A DNA stretch of 64,000 nucleotides from Syntrophaceae bacterium UBA2210 (GCA_002327865.1 DCUQ01000029.1:1-64000), one strand, 5' to 3'. Counted from the first letter of the stretch, positions 53,981-63,971 are shown. Program-made: numbers and translations. The notes: generated from the sequence alone by a model not told the origin.

Positions 53981-55216
53981 GTGACGAGGATGAACGAACC
54001 TCTATCACGAAAAGGTGAAGAGGGCGGACAGATTGAAAAAGGGGCGATGTTGAGGACGCAATTTGTCCTCATTCTTTTTCTTACGGTGATTTTCTTCCTT
54101 AATTTTATTGCCAGGATTATTCTCTCTCCTCTGATTCCTACCATAGAAAAGGATGTCGGCATCAGTCACGGCGCTGCAGGTTCCTTTTTCCTGCTTATCA
54201 CAACCGGTTATTTCATCTCGCTGGTCGGATCCGGTTTTGTCTCCTCCCGCATTTCTCACCGATTGACCATTATCGTCTCCACTATCGCGGTCGGACTCGT
54301 TCTGTTGAGTACCTGTCTTACTACAACCGCATGGGGAATCGGTATGACAATGTTTGCCCTGGGACTCGCCACCGGGATATATCTTCCCTCCGGCATCGCA
54401 ACGATTACAAATCTGATTAACCCGCGCCAGTGGGGAAAAGCTCTCGCCATTCATGAACTTGCCCCTAACCTGGGGTTCGTGATGGCTCCGATTACGGCAG
54501 AAGCGCTCATGATATGGTTCCCATGGCGGGGTGTTATGGCGGTGATCGGTCTGGCCTCCATTCTTATCGGTGTTTTCTTTATAGTATCAGGCCGCGGTGG
54601 AGAAATGAAAGGTGAAAAACCGAATTTCGGTTCAATCAGATCTATTCTGACAAAACCATCCTTCTGGGTCATGACCGCTCTTTTCAGCCTTGGCATAAGC
54701 AGCTCTGTAGGGGTCTATTCCATGCTTCCCTTGTACCTTGTAACGGATCACGAAATATTGAGGGTTCATGCAAATACCCTTGTCGCCCTCTCAAGGATTT
54801 CAACCCTCATTACCGTTTTTCTCGGCGGCTGGGCCGCAGATCGTTTCGGCGCAACGCGGACATTGACTGTTGTCTTCATCCTTACCGGGATTACGACCAT
54901 TCTGCTCGGCCTCGCAAATACATCATGGATCAACCTTATTATCATCCTGCAGCCGCTTGTCGCCGTCTGTTTTTTCCCCATAGGATTTGCCATCCTCTCA
55001 GCAATCGCTCCTCCTCAGATCAGGAACCTGGCTGTATCGCTTACCATTCCGGTCGGATTCATGGTTGGAGCGGGCCTTGCCCCGACATGCATCGGTATTC
55101 TGGGAGATACGGGACATTTCTCTCTCGGGTTCGTTATTCTCGGGGCATCAATACTCTTGGGAAGTATACTGCTGAAGTTTGTAACATTACGGGATTACGA
55201 AGGTAAACCGCTGTAA
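53981..55216 (+). CDS. Major facilitator superfamily transporter
   Basis: The 411-residue protein has about twelve membrane helices and typical MFS loops (motif-A-like GGWAADRFGATRTL in the second half, SRISHRLTI in the first). The substrate is unknown. The start is taken as GTG at 53981, five bases after GGAGG; an ATG three codons on is the alternative. About 40 charged N-terminal residues precede the first helix. The Cys-rich membrane gene follows on the same strand. Confidence 0.88.
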   Translation: MTRMNEPLSRKGEEGGQIEKGAMLRTQFVLILFLTVIFFLNFIARIILSPLIPTIEKDVGISHGAAGSFFLLITTGYFISLVGSGFVSSRISHRLTIIVSTIAVGLVLLSTCLTTTAWGIGMTMFALGLATGIYLPSGIATITNLINPRQWGKALAIHELAPNLGFVMAPITAEALMIWFPWRGVMAVIGLASILIGVFFIVSGRGGEMKGEKPNFGSIRSILTKPSFWVMTALFSLGISSSVGVYSMLPLYLVTDHEILRVHANTLVALSRISTLITVFLGGWAADRFGATRTLTVVFILTGITTILLGLANTSWINLIIILQPLVAVCFFPIGFAILSAIAPPQIRNLAVSLTIPVGFMVGAGLAPTCIGILGDTGHFSLGFVILGASILLGSILLKFVTLRDYEGKPL

Positions 55217-55331
55217 AACCGGAAAGTATCGATACGGTCAAAAAAATCCCGTTGACAGGTTGATATTCCGGCAATTTTTTTATAGAAGCTGGTTGCATAT
55301 TTTAAACATGAAAGAACCGGAGGAAAGATAT

Positions 55332-55853
55332 ATGAAAGAAAACGAGACCGATCTGAAAAAGCATCATAGCTTTCAGGATTTTCTCTACTGGAACACGGTT
55401 GTCGCTGTTCCGATATTCACCGCATTTGTGGCCATTTTTGAGATTTCTGTCGGCTGGTTTATTGTCTACCTCCTGATATGCATCGGCACAGCCCTTATGG
55501 TGTACAAGTTTTACTGTTCACACTGCCCGTATTATGTGCATGGTGGAAAACACATTAAATGCATGTTTTTCTGGGGGGTTCCAAAGTTCTTTCCTCCCCG
55601 CCCGGGGTCATTGAGTTTCCTCGAAAAGTCGGTCTCGATCGCGGCACCGGTTATCCTTGTGCTGTTTCCCCTCTACTGGCTGATACAAGCACCTCAACTT
55701 CTCATAATTTTTGTTCTTTCCCTAGCGGTTCTTCTCGCGACTGCGAGGAGGTATGAATGCCGCCGATGTGTCTTCTTCGAATGCCCGTCAAATTGCGTAC
55801 CGGATGAACTGAAAGAGCAGTCAGAGCAAGAAAATGCCGGGAAAAATTTTTGA
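55332..55853 (+). CDS. Cysteine-rich membrane protein of unknown function
   Basis: The 173-residue protein has four hydrophobic segments in two pairs. Each pair is followed by a cysteine cluster: CSHCPYYVHGGKHIKC about 50 residues in and CRRCVFFECPSNC near the C-terminus. The near-duplicate layout suggests two metal or iron-sulfur sites at the membrane face. GGAGG lies upstream of the chosen ATG; a frame 24 codons longer is less likely. It follows the MFS gene by 115 bases. No family name can be given with confidence. Confidence 0.6.
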   Translation: MKENETDLKKHHSFQDFLYWNTVVAVPIFTAFVAIFEISVGWFIVYLLICIGTALMVYKFYCSHCPYYVHGGKHIKCMFFWGVPKFFPPRPGSLSFLEKSVSIAAPVILVLFPLYWLIQAPQLLIIFVLSLAVLLATARRYECRRCVFFECPSNCVPDELKEQSEQENAGKNF

Positions 55854-56150
55854 TCTGTCTGACAACTGAAACAGTCGCCGTACCACAGTATAATTTGAAA
55901 GCCAACCGGGTTACTGCAGAGCTCCGGCTCATCACAATATCCTGGTTCCGGATATCGCTTACCGGGAATTGGGCGACATAATAAATTACTCTTCACTTTC
56001 AAAGTTTAATGATATAGAAAACAGACTGTATTACGCGATATGCATGAGAATCTACGGCAATCCTTTTCCAAAGATACGACAGCGCCGGGTTCATTCGGAC
56101 TGTCGCCATGGTAACAGTGCAAAAAATCTTATGTATACAGGGGGTAAACC

Positions 56151-58295
56151 GTGAATGTAGAAAATTTGCTGGAAAAAATGAGAAGATCCGCGGATCTTCA
56201 GGAATATGGAATACCGATTATCAGCGAAAGGATAGCCCTCTGCGGAGATGAAGCCGCGGATGCAGCAAAAAAGACAGGTTTCCCGGTGGTACTTAAGGGG
56301 TTCGGCCCCACGCTGATGCATAAAACCGATAGAGGGCTTGTGCACCTTAATCTCACAGACACGGAAGCGGTCAAAAAAGCGGCTTTCCTGATCACTCAGG
56401 AAGCCGGGGATGAACTCGAAGGTTTCCTGATACAACCTCAAGTTCAGGGAAAGAGAGAATTCGTCGCCGGTATGTTCCGGGACGAGCAGTTCGGACCCGT
56501 GATTATGTTCGGTATCGGCGGTATCTTTACCGAAGCGTTTTCGGATGTTACCTTTCGCGTTGCTCCGCTGACCGAAACCGACGCGGCGGAGATGCTTGGG
56601 GAAATCAGGGCGAAATCACTCCTGGGAGATTTCAGAGGAGAGATGGCGGTCGATCGGGATAAACTGATAAAGACCCTGGTGGGATTGTCTCGTATAGGCA
56701 TGGAGATTCCGGAAATCTCGGAGATAGATATCAACCCTCTGGTGATAACATCAGACGGGGATGTAATAGCCGTCGATACACTGATCGTACCCGGGGAAAA
56801 ACCGGATGAAAAAAAATACCGCCCTCCAGTAGCCCCTAACCTTATACATAACTTATTCTATCCGAAATCTATTGCCTTCATAGGCGCTTCAGGGACCATC
56901 GGAAAATGGGGGCATATGCTTACCGTAAACACGATAAGCGGGGGATACAAGGGTGAAGTGTACCTGGTGAACCCGAAAGGAGGAACCATAGCTGGTCGAC
57001 ATGTCTATAAATCGGTTACCGAAATCCCGGGTAATGTCGATCTGGGAGTCGTTACAATACCTGCGAAGATGGTGCTGGATCTGATTCCTCAGTTCAAGAC
57101 GAAATCCATCAAAAACATGCTTCTCATTACCTCCGGCTTCGGCGAGACGGGCAATGAAGGGAAAACCATGGAAGAAAAACTCATCATGGAGGCAAAAAAG
57201 GCGGGCATACTGATCCTTGGTCCCAATACCATGGGTATATGCAACCCGTATGGTGAGCTTTCCTGCGTCAGCACTTCCGTGAATCCCATGAAAGGTTCGG
57301 CAGCCATCATTTCCCAGTCTGGAAACCTGGGCGTCCAGCTTCTGGCATTCGCGGAAGAACAGTCAATCGGAATCAGGGGATTCTGCGGGTCCGGGAACGA
57401 AGCCATGATTACGGTGGAAGATTTTATCGAAGGTCTTGAGATTGATTCTCTAACAAAGATAATAATTCTTTACATCGAAAGCGTTAAAAACGGTTACCGG
57501 TTTATCGAAGCCGCAAAAAGAACAGGCAAGAAAAAGCCTATCGTACTGCTTAAGGGAGGACAAAGCGGGGCAGGGAATCGCGCCGCTTCGAGTCATACGG
57601 GGGCGATGTCTTCCGATACCCGTGTTTTCGATGCCCTATGCAAACAGACAGGTATCGTAAAGGTGGAGCGTTCGATGGAGCTTCTCGATCTTGCCGCCGC
57701 GTTTTCTTCCCTGCCCCTGCCCAAAGGTAACCGTGTTGCTATCGTTACACTCGGCGGCGGATGGGGGGTCATAACCGCCGACATGTGCGCCAAGGAAGGA
57801 CTCGAAGTACCGGACCTCCCGGATGAGATGCTGGAGCGTATAGACAAAATACTTCCGTCCTTCTGGAGCAGATCCAATCCGGCAGATATTGTGGGTGAAA
57901 GTGATAACGCCATACCGTTGACAGTCATGGAGGAATTTCTGAAGTGGGATGGCTGCGACGCTATCATAAACCTCGGCATACTGGGAATGAGGATATTTGT
58001 GAAACGTCTTCTCGAATCAGTTCGTAAAGCAGACCCCGGCTATTCCGAAGAGTTCCTGCGTGAAGGCGCGAAATTCCTAGACAATAATGAAGAGAAGTAT
58101 ATTGTCAGTGTGGCAAGCCTCATGGAAAAGTATAAAAAACCGATACTGGGTGTAAGTCTTCTGGAAGACGAGAAGCATAAAACGGTATACCATGTCGAAA
58201 ATTGTGCATTCAAAAATGTATTCTACCCGAATCCGGAAAGAGCGGTAAAAGCCCTCGCCAAGATGTATGAGTACTACCGATTCCTGAACAAATAG
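56151..58295 (+). CDS. ADP-forming acyl-CoA synthetase (acetate-CoA ligase family), beta-alpha fusion
   Basis: The 714-residue protein begins with an ATP-grasp domain (about 5-215), then a CoA-binding Rossmann domain (about 236-330, IAFIGASGTIGKWG). A succinyl-CoA-ligase-like part carries the phosphohistidine His482 (SSHTGAMSSD). This enzyme class makes ATP from an acyl-CoA plus ADP and phosphate, typical of fermentative and syntrophic anaerobes. The order is beta-alpha, the reverse of many archaeal fusions. The GTG start has GGGGG upstream. It leads a compact operon with HyuA-like, HDAC-like and CMD-family genes; the acyl substrate is unknown. Confidence 0.9.
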   Translation: MNVENLLEKMRRSADLQEYGIPIISERIALCGDEAADAAKKTGFPVVLKGFGPTLMHKTDRGLVHLNLTDTEAVKKAAFLITQEAGDELEGFLIQPQVQGKREFVAGMFRDEQFGPVIMFGIGGIFTEAFSDVTFRVAPLTETDAAEMLGEIRAKSLLGDFRGEMAVDRDKLIKTLVGLSRIGMEIPEISEIDINPLVITSDGDVIAVDTLIVPGEKPDEKKYRPPVAPNLIHNLFYPKSIAFIGASGTIGKWGHMLTVNTISGGYKGEVYLVNPKGGTIAGRHVYKSVTEIPGNVDLGVVTIPAKMVLDLIPQFKTKSIKNMLLITSGFGETGNEGKTMEEKLIMEAKKAGILILGPNTMGICNPYGELSCVSTSVNPMKGSAAIISQSGNLGVQLLAFAEEQSIGIRGFCGSGNEAMITVEDFIEGLEIDSLTKIIILYIESVKNGYRFIEAAKRTGKKKPIVLLKGGQSGAGNRAASSHTGAMSSDTRVFDALCKQTGIVKVERSMELLDLAAAFSSLPLPKGNRVAIVTLGGGWGVITADMCAKEGLEVPDLPDEMLERIDKILPSFWSRSNPADIVGESDNAIPLTVMEEFLKWDGCDAIINLGILGMRIFVKRLLESVRKADPGYSEEFLREGAKFLDNNEEKYIVSVASLMEKYKKPILGVSLLEDEKHKTVYHVENCAFKNVFYPNPERAVKALAKMYEYYRFLNK

Positions 58296-58373
58296 GAGAA
58301 GGAAAAGCCGCAAACCGGCAGTTTAGGATCAGCAGTAGGCTAATCGCAGTAAAAGAGTATCCCGGGGGAAATT

Positions 58374-60059
58374 ATGATTATAGGAATTGATGTTGGCGGG
58401 ACACACACCGATGCGGTGTTGCTTGACAATTTTGAGGTAAAGAAAACGGCAAAAGTTGTGACAGACCAGGAAAACCTGATTAAGTCACTTATGGAAGTTA
58501 CTGAAAATATTTTCAGCGATGAGGATCCCGGCAAATTGGAAAAGATTGTTCTCAGTACGACGATATCAACCAATGCCATTGTCCAGGGAAAAACAGACAG
58601 AGTAGGAATGATTCTGGCCCCCGGGCCCGGTCTTTCATTCGAAATGCTAAGGATTAATGAAGACACTCATTTTATCTCCGGCTATGTGAACCACCGGGGG
58701 ATCAGGGTCGCCGGAACAGACAGCAGAGAAGTTTCCGACATCGGAGATATCATAAAGAAAAAGGGGATTAACCACGTAGGGGTTGCCGGAAAGTTTTCCA
58801 CACGAAATCCCCGGCTCGAAACGGAAATAGCAGATATCATCCATGACCGGTTCGGCCATATTTCCTTAGGGCATCGCATGTCCGGAAATCTGAACTTCCC
58901 AAGGCGCGTGGCAACCACCTATCTCAATGCCTCGATATGGGATACATACAATAATTTTGTAAGAAACGTCATGGAATACGTGGGGCATACGAATACAAAA
59001 GCACCCATATACATTCTGAAGGCGGACGGCGGCACCTCCGGTATCAGCCAGTCCGCCGACTATCCCGTAGGCTCGATACTCTCCGGACCCGCTGCCAGTA
59101 TAATGGGCATTCTGAGCCTGACAAACGGCAACAGAGATGCCGTAGCACTGGATATAGGCGGAACAACAACGGATATCGCGATCTTCGCAGGAGGTACACC
59201 GCTTCTGGAACCCCTTGGCGTAACAATAGGGGGACACAAGACACTCATCCGGGGACTTTTGACAAGATCGATAGGGATCGGCGGCGACAGCCGGGTCAGG
59301 TACGAAGACGGCCACATTGTCATAGGCCCCGAACGTGACGGACCGGCGGCGGCCTTTGGAGGTCCTTCCCCTACTCCGACAGATGCAATGATAGCGCTCG
59401 GCCTTACAGATATAGGGAACCGGGAAAAGGCTCTCAAAGCTATGGGAGAAATCGCGGATGTGAAGCACTGTTCCATCGAGGAAACGGCAAAGGAAATATT
59501 CGATCTCGCATGCCGGGAAATAATATCAGCGGTAACCGAAATGCTCAGAGAAATAAACAACAAACCCGTTTATACCATCCACGAAATACTGGAAGGGAAA
59601 AAGATACAGCCCGAAGTGGTATACGTCGTAGGGGGACCGGCCAGGCCGATGGCGCCTTACCTGGATAAAATACTCGGGTTCCCCTCTTTCATTCCCGAAC
59701 ACGCAGAGGTAGCCAACGCAATAGGCGCCGCCCTCGCGCGGACGACAACCGAACTGACCCTTCTCGCCGATACCGAAAAGGGGGAGTTGACTATCGCGGA
59801 AGAAGGCATACAGGCCGCCACGCCAAGAGGATTCACGCGGGAAGACGCGATAGAAATGTGCACGAACAAGCTGCGTGACAGGGCGCTTCGTATGGGGGCG
59901 CTGGAGGACGATCTCGATATAGAGATTATAGAAGACCAGGTATTTAACATGGTACGGGGCATGGGATATTCCACCGGCAAAAACATACGGATTAAGGCTC
60001 AGGTAAAACCGGGACTGATTGCGGGATTCAGGAAGGAGAGTTTCGATGCCGGAAAATAA
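58374..60059 (+). CDS. Hydantoinase/oxoprolinase-family protein (HyuA-like)
   Basis: The 561-residue protein has the actin-like ATPase features of HyuA/5-oxoprolinase: IGIDVGGTHTDAVLLDN at the start, STTISTNAIVQGK, ALDIGGTTTDIAIF in the middle and VVYVVGGPARPMAPYL. Relatives hydrolyse cyclic amides such as hydantoin or 5-oxoproline with ATP, or carboxylate acetone with a HyuB partner. No HyuB is here. The HDAC-like gene starts within its end (14-base overlap). The substrate is unknown. Confidence 0.85.
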   Translation: MIIGIDVGGTHTDAVLLDNFEVKKTAKVVTDQENLIKSLMEVTENIFSDEDPGKLEKIVLSTTISTNAIVQGKTDRVGMILAPGPGLSFEMLRINEDTHFISGYVNHRGIRVAGTDSREVSDIGDIIKKKGINHVGVAGKFSTRNPRLETEIADIIHDRFGHISLGHRMSGNLNFPRRVATTYLNASIWDTYNNFVRNVMEYVGHTNTKAPIYILKADGGTSGISQSADYPVGSILSGPAASIMGILSLTNGNRDAVALDIGGTTTDIAIFAGGTPLLEPLGVTIGGHKTLIRGLLTRSIGIGGDSRVRYEDGHIVIGPERDGPAAAFGGPSPTPTDAMIALGLTDIGNREKALKAMGEIADVKHCSIEETAKEIFDLACREIISAVTEMLREINNKPVYTIHEILEGKKIQPEVVYVVGGPARPMAPYLDKILGFPSFIPEHAEVANAIGAALARTTTELTLLADTEKGELTIAEEGIQAATPRGFTREDAIEMCTNKLRDRALRMGALEDDLDIEIIEDQVFNMVRGMGYSTGKNIRIKAQVKPGLIAGFRKESFDAGK

Positions 60060-61356
60060 GAGAAAAACGGGACTGATATTCTTCCCCGCCTTTGACTGGG
60101 CGATATCCCCGACCCATCCGGAAAGGGAAGAACGTCTACTTTACACACAGGATCAGGTATTTGAGGAAGGGCTGCTCGATCTGGATAATATTGTAGAATA
60201 CAAACCGGGACTTGCCACCATCGAAGATATAAACCGTATTCATATCTGCGTGCCGGACGTTGAAAGCGTTGTCACGGAATCTCACCTTATCTCCGCGGGG
60301 GGAGCCATAACCGCCGCCGAAAGGGTGATGCGGAAAGATGTCGATAACGCCTTCGCCCTTGTTCGCCCCCCCGGACACCACGCCATGCGGATCGTTCACG
60401 GTGCCAGAGGCTTTTGCAACATCAATATCGAGGCGGTAATGGTCGAATACATACGGCACAAATACGGCCACAGGAAAATCGCCATCGTCGATACCGACTG
60501 TCATCATGGCGACGGTTCTCAGGATATATTCTGGCATGATCCCAATACTCTCTACATATCGATACACCAGGACGGGAGAACGTTATATCCCGGTTCCGGA
60601 TTCCCTGACGAATTCGGGGGACCGAATGCCCTGGGATACACGATAAACATACCGCTTCCTCCCAAAACGTCCGACGAGGGTTTTCTTTTCGTGCTGGACA
60701 ATCTGATTCTTCCCGTGCTGGATGAATTCAAGCCGGATTTGATCATCAATTCGGCCGGGCAGGATAATCATTACAGCGATCCGATCACCAACATGTCTTT
60801 TTCCGCTCAGGGATATGCGATCCTGAACGACAGGCTGTCGCCCGACATAGCAGTGCTTGAGGGGGGATATTCGATCGAAAGCGCGCTTCCCTACGTCAAC
60901 GTGGGAATAATACTTGCCATGGCCGGCATGGATTACAGTAATGTAACCGAACCGGACTATAACCCTGCGGCCATAAAACAGACTCCTCAGACAAGCCGTT
61001 ACATAGAACAACAGGTTTCGGCTATATATAACCGCTGGAAAAATCGCGGTTCTCAAAAAGCAGCCGAGACAAAAGGCGGGGAGTATATGCGCCGCGACAA
61101 GAATATATTTTACGACACGGACATGATCAGCGAATATCAGGAAGAGACCGTACGTATATGCGATGAATGCGGAGGGCTGGTAACCATCGATTCTCAGGCA
61201 AGCACCGGGAACAGGGTCTTCGCTGTAATAATTCCCGGACAGAGCTGTCCTGTATGCCGCAGAAAGGGAGAAGAGCTGTTCGAATCGACAGAGGGCAACC
61301 GATACGATTTTATCTATTTTCAGGACAGGGACAGGAATATCTTTCTGAGAAAATGA
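60046..61356 (+). CDS. Histone-deacetylase-family amidohydrolase with C-terminal zinc ribbon
   Basis: The 436-residue protein has the arginase/deacetylase catalytic set: His111-His112 (RPPGHHAM), the zinc ligands Asp151 and His153 (DTDCHHGDG) and Asp245 (GQDNHYSDP), and the LEGGY tail. A domain ending about residue 310 is followed by a zinc-ribbon-like tail (CDECGG...CPVC). Bacterial members deacetylate polyamines or other amides. The ATG at 60046 has AGGAAGGAGAG upstream and overlaps the HyuA-like end, so both are coupled. The added zinc ribbon is unusual and may bind a partner or nucleic acid. The substrate is unknown. Confidence 0.87.
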   Translation: MPENKRKTGLIFFPAFDWAISPTHPEREERLLYTQDQVFEEGLLDLDNIVEYKPGLATIEDINRIHICVPDVESVVTESHLISAGGAITAAERVMRKDVDNAFALVRPPGHHAMRIVHGARGFCNINIEAVMVEYIRHKYGHRKIAIVDTDCHHGDGSQDIFWHDPNTLYISIHQDGRTLYPGSGFPDEFGGPNALGYTINIPLPPKTSDEGFLFVLDNLILPVLDEFKPDLIINSAGQDNHYSDPITNMSFSAQGYAILNDRLSPDIAVLEGGYSIESALPYVNVGIILAMAGMDYSNVTEPDYNPAAIKQTPQTSRYIEQQVSAIYNRWKNRGSQKAAETKGGEYMRRDKNIFYDTDMISEYQEETVRICDECGGLVTIDSQASTGNRVFAVIIPGQSCPVCRRKGEELFESTEGNRYDFIYFQDRDRNIFLRK

Positions 61357-61367
61357 GGAGGTGTATC

Positions 61368-61766
61368 GTGGGAAAGGCGGAAGACAAAACTCGTGAAACG
61401 GCGGAGAAGCTCTTCGGGTCCGGGATAAAAATAGATCCACCCTACCGTATGTGGAAGGAATTCGACAGGGATCTGGCCAACGACTTTTCCAGGTTCATAA
61501 CGGGTAACCTGTATTCCAGAACGATGCTCACGCTGCCCGAGAGACAGCTGGCTGCATGCGCCATGCTGGCCGCACTTCGTGCCGGTTACGAACTGCGGCT
61601 CCATATCAATGCCGCATTGAATGTCGGTTGCGCCCCCCGGAAACTGGCGGAGATATTCTTCCAGCTCGCCACGTACGCGGGAATGCCCGCCGTAAACGAA
61701 GCGCTCGCCGTCTACCGTGATGTCCTGAAGGAAAGGGGGCAATGGCCGATTGAACAATCAACATAA
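61368..61766 (+). CDS. Carboxymuconolactone-decarboxylase (AhpD-like) family protein
   Basis: This 133-residue CMD-fold protein (LPERQLAACAMLAALRAGYELRLHINAALNVGC, then LATYAGMPAVNEAL) has one Cys but no AhpD CxxC, so peroxidase function is unlikely. The GTG at 61368 has AGGAGGTG upstream. An ATG at 61354 overlapping the previous stop is the alternative. It sits between the HDAC-like and mazG genes, overlapping the latter by 17 bases. Confidence 0.82.
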   Translation: MGKAEDKTRETAEKLFGSGIKIDPPYRMWKEFDRDLANDFSRFITGNLYSRTMLTLPERQLAACAMLAALRAGYELRLHINAALNVGCAPRKLAEIFFQLATYAGMPAVNEALAVYRDVLKERGQWPIEQST

Positions 61767-62553
61767 TTACAGTTTCGGAAAAATCTCGGAGATAATTGAC
61801 AGGTTAAAGGCGCCTGACGGATGCCTGTGGGACCGGCAACAGAAAAAAGAAGATGTCGGAAGATACCTGATGGAAGAGGTATGCGAAGTCATCGACGCGA
61901 TAGATGAAGACTCTCCGGATGCCTTGAAAGAAGAGTTGGGGGATGTTCTTTTTCAGATATTATTCCTGGTAAAACTCTCGGAGGAGCGGGGAGAATTTTC
62001 CATATCCGATGTTGTGGATGGTGTATCGGAAAAGATGATACGCCGCCATCCCCATGTCTTCGGAAATGCAGAAGTAAATAATGTGGAAGACATCCTGTCC
62101 AACTGGAAGAAGATAAAAGGGCGCGAGGGAAAAAATGAACGCGAAGGCGGATCCCTTCTCCGGGGGATACCTCGCTCTTTGCCGCTCCTTATGACTGCAC
62201 ATAAAATAACGGGCAGAGCCGCTCGAGAGGGCTTCGACTGGAGAGACACGAACGGTGTCATTGAAAAGATCGGAGAAGAAATGGCGGAGCTCAGGGAGGC
62301 TGTTTCAGGGGGGAGAAAAGATTGTATAGAGAGCGAAATAGGCGATATGTTTTTATCCCTTGTAAATCTGTGCCGGTTTACTCAGACAGATCCCGAACAT
62401 GCCCTCAGATCTTCGTTGAAAAAGTTTGCCCGGAGATTTTTATTTATCGAGGAAACCTTGAGAAAAGCGGGACAGTCTCCACGCGATGTTTCTCCGGAGA
62501 CGCTGGATGATTTGTGGAATACGGCGAAAAGAATAGAGAAAGGTAATTCATAG
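61750..62553 (+). CDS. mazG: Nucleoside triphosphate pyrophosphohydrolase MazG
   Basis: The 267-residue protein has two MazG domains (LKAPDGCLWDRQQ...EEVCEVIDAI...EELGDVLFQILF and the C-terminal GEEMAELREAV...EIGDMFLSLVNL), each with the EExxE/ExxD metal ligands. It hydrolyses NTPs to NMP and pyrophosphate. The frame opens with TTG overlapping the CMD-family gene, with GGGGG about ten bases upstream; the product begins two residues before the conserved block. The length is normal. Confidence 0.94.
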   Translation: MNNQHNYSFGKISEIIDRLKAPDGCLWDRQQKKEDVGRYLMEEVCEVIDAIDEDSPDALKEELGDVLFQILFLVKLSEERGEFSISDVVDGVSEKMIRRHPHVFGNAEVNNVEDILSNWKKIKGREGKNEREGGSLLRGIPRSLPLLMTAHKITGRAAREGFDWRDTNGVIEKIGEEMAELREAVSGGRKDCIESEIGDMFLSLVNLCRFTQTDPEHALRSSLKKFARRFLFIEETLRKAGQSPRDVSPETLDDLWNTAKRIEKGNS

Positions 62554-62556
62554 GCA

Positions 62557-62742
62557 ATGAAATTTTTCCTCTGTGTTATAGGAATGGTTCTGATAATAGA
62601 AGGTCTCCCTTATTTCGTCTTCCCCGAGAAAATCAAGTCTTATCTGATTATGGTGTACGAAACTCCCGGCAGAACACTCAGAATACTGGGGCTGACGGTG
62701 GTTATCGTAGGACTGTTCCTCGTCTACCTGGGAAAAAGCTGA
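62557..62742 (+). CDS. Small DUF2065 (YjeT-like) membrane protein
   Basis: The 61-residue protein has two membrane helices (about 2-18 and 40-57) around the loop PEKIKSYLIMVYETPGRTLRILG, which is the DUF2065/YjeT pattern. Function is unknown. It starts three bases after mazG and ends the operon. Confidence 0.85.
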   Translation: MKFFLCVIGMVLIIEGLPYFVFPEKIKSYLIMVYETPGRTLRILGLTVVIVGLFLVYLGKS

Positions 62743-62893
62743 TATCCGGGTTACCTGTCAGCCCCGTCCAGGCGGATTTAACCGGCAAAATCCACCCTGC
62801 CCCTACGCCGTGAGATGCCGGAAAAACAATGACACATAACGTATTTATTTATTGACTTTGGGGAATTTTTCTGATTATTTCCCGTAGCTTGCC

Positions 62894-63922
62894 ATGAGAA
62901 CAGAGGATTTTTACTACAATTTACCGGAAGAATTAATCGCGCAGCATCCTTGTGAGTCAAGAGACCATTCGAGGATGATGGTGGTGGACAGGAACCGCGG
63001 GTCCTTCGAATGCAGACATTTTTATGAACTGCCGGAATTCCTGGAACAAAACGATCTTCTGGTTATAAATAATTCAAAAGTGATCCCGGCAAAACTTTCC
63101 GGGAGAAAGTCTACAGGCGCCACAATCGAGATGCTCCTGCTCGAAAAAACCGACTCGCTCATGACATGGAATGTCCTGCTGAGGCCCGCCAAGCGTGTCA
63201 GGGTGGGGACAAAGATATCTTTCGACGGCGGTTCATGGGCTGAAATAATAGAGAGGGTTTCCGACAAAAAGTGGATAATTGCATTTCACCCTGGAACCGA
63301 TTTCGATTCCTTTCTCGAAAAGCACGGAAGCGCACCACTTCCGCCTTATATAAAGAGAGACAGGGGACAGGCGAAAAGCATTCATGACCTGGCCCGCTAT
63401 CAAACGGTTTACGCGAAAAACCCGGGATCGGTCGCAGCACCTACCGCCGGTCTTCATTTTTCCGGAGAAACACTCGATACCCTGCACAGGAGAGGGATCG
63501 GGATCGCACAGATAACACTGCACGTAGGATACGGAACTTTCCTGCCCATCGAATCGGAGTTCGTTGCGGATCATAAGATGGAAAGTGAAGCATTTGAAAT
63601 AACCGAAGAAACTGCCGAGAAGATTAACCGGGCCGGGCGGATTGTAGCCGTCGGTACCACTTCCATCAGGACGCTGGAATCGGTCTCTGACGCCGACGGG
63701 AAGGTGTGTCCGGGAAAAGGCAGCACCGATATTTTCATATATCCGGGCTACCTCTTCAAGGTCGTAGACAGGGTATTGACAAACTTCCATCTTCCGGCAT
63801 CTTCACTCTTTATGCTTGTCTGTGCCTTCGCGGGGAAGGATTTGATGCACAGGGCATATGAAAAGGCCATCAGGGAGAAGTTCAGGTTTTACAGCTATGG
63901 CGATTGCATGCTGATACTGTAA
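62894..63922 (+). CDS. queA: S-adenosylmethionine:tRNA ribosyltransferase-isomerase
   Basis: The 342-residue enzyme builds epoxyqueuosine on tRNA from preQ1 and SAM. Signature blocks are present: DFYYNLPEELIAQHP at the start, VAAPTAGLHFS, ITLHVGYGTF, GTTSIRTLES and LPASSLFMLV. The length is normal. A weak TTGACT/TTATTT pair precedes it. The adjoining gene at the window edge could belong to the same unit. Confidence 0.97.
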   Translation: MRTEDFYYNLPEELIAQHPCESRDHSRMMVVDRNRGSFECRHFYELPEFLEQNDLLVINNSKVIPAKLSGRKSTGATIEMLLLEKTDSLMTWNVLLRPAKRVRVGTKISFDGGSWAEIIERVSDKKWIIAFHPGTDFDSFLEKHGSAPLPPYIKRDRGQAKSIHDLARYQTVYAKNPGSVAAPTAGLHFSGETLDTLHRRGIGIAQITLHVGYGTFLPIESEFVADHKMESEAFEITEETAEKINRAGRIVAVGTTSIRTLESVSDADGKVCPGKGSTDIFIYPGYLFKVVDRVLTNFHLPASSLFMLVCAFAGKDLMHRAYEKAIREKFRFYSYGDCMLIL

Positions 63923-63971
63923 GAACAATGTTGAATTCTTAATGGCGAATTTTTAATTGGAATCTGGACGC

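Noticed and set aside
55252-55287. TTGACA followed by TATAGA before the Cys-rich membrane gene
   Set aside because: The spacing of 23 bases is too long for a sigma-70 promoter.
55969-56154. 61-codon plus frame before the acyl-CoA synthetase
   Set aside because: It starts with TTG, has no ribosome site and no recognisable sequence; treated as intergenic.
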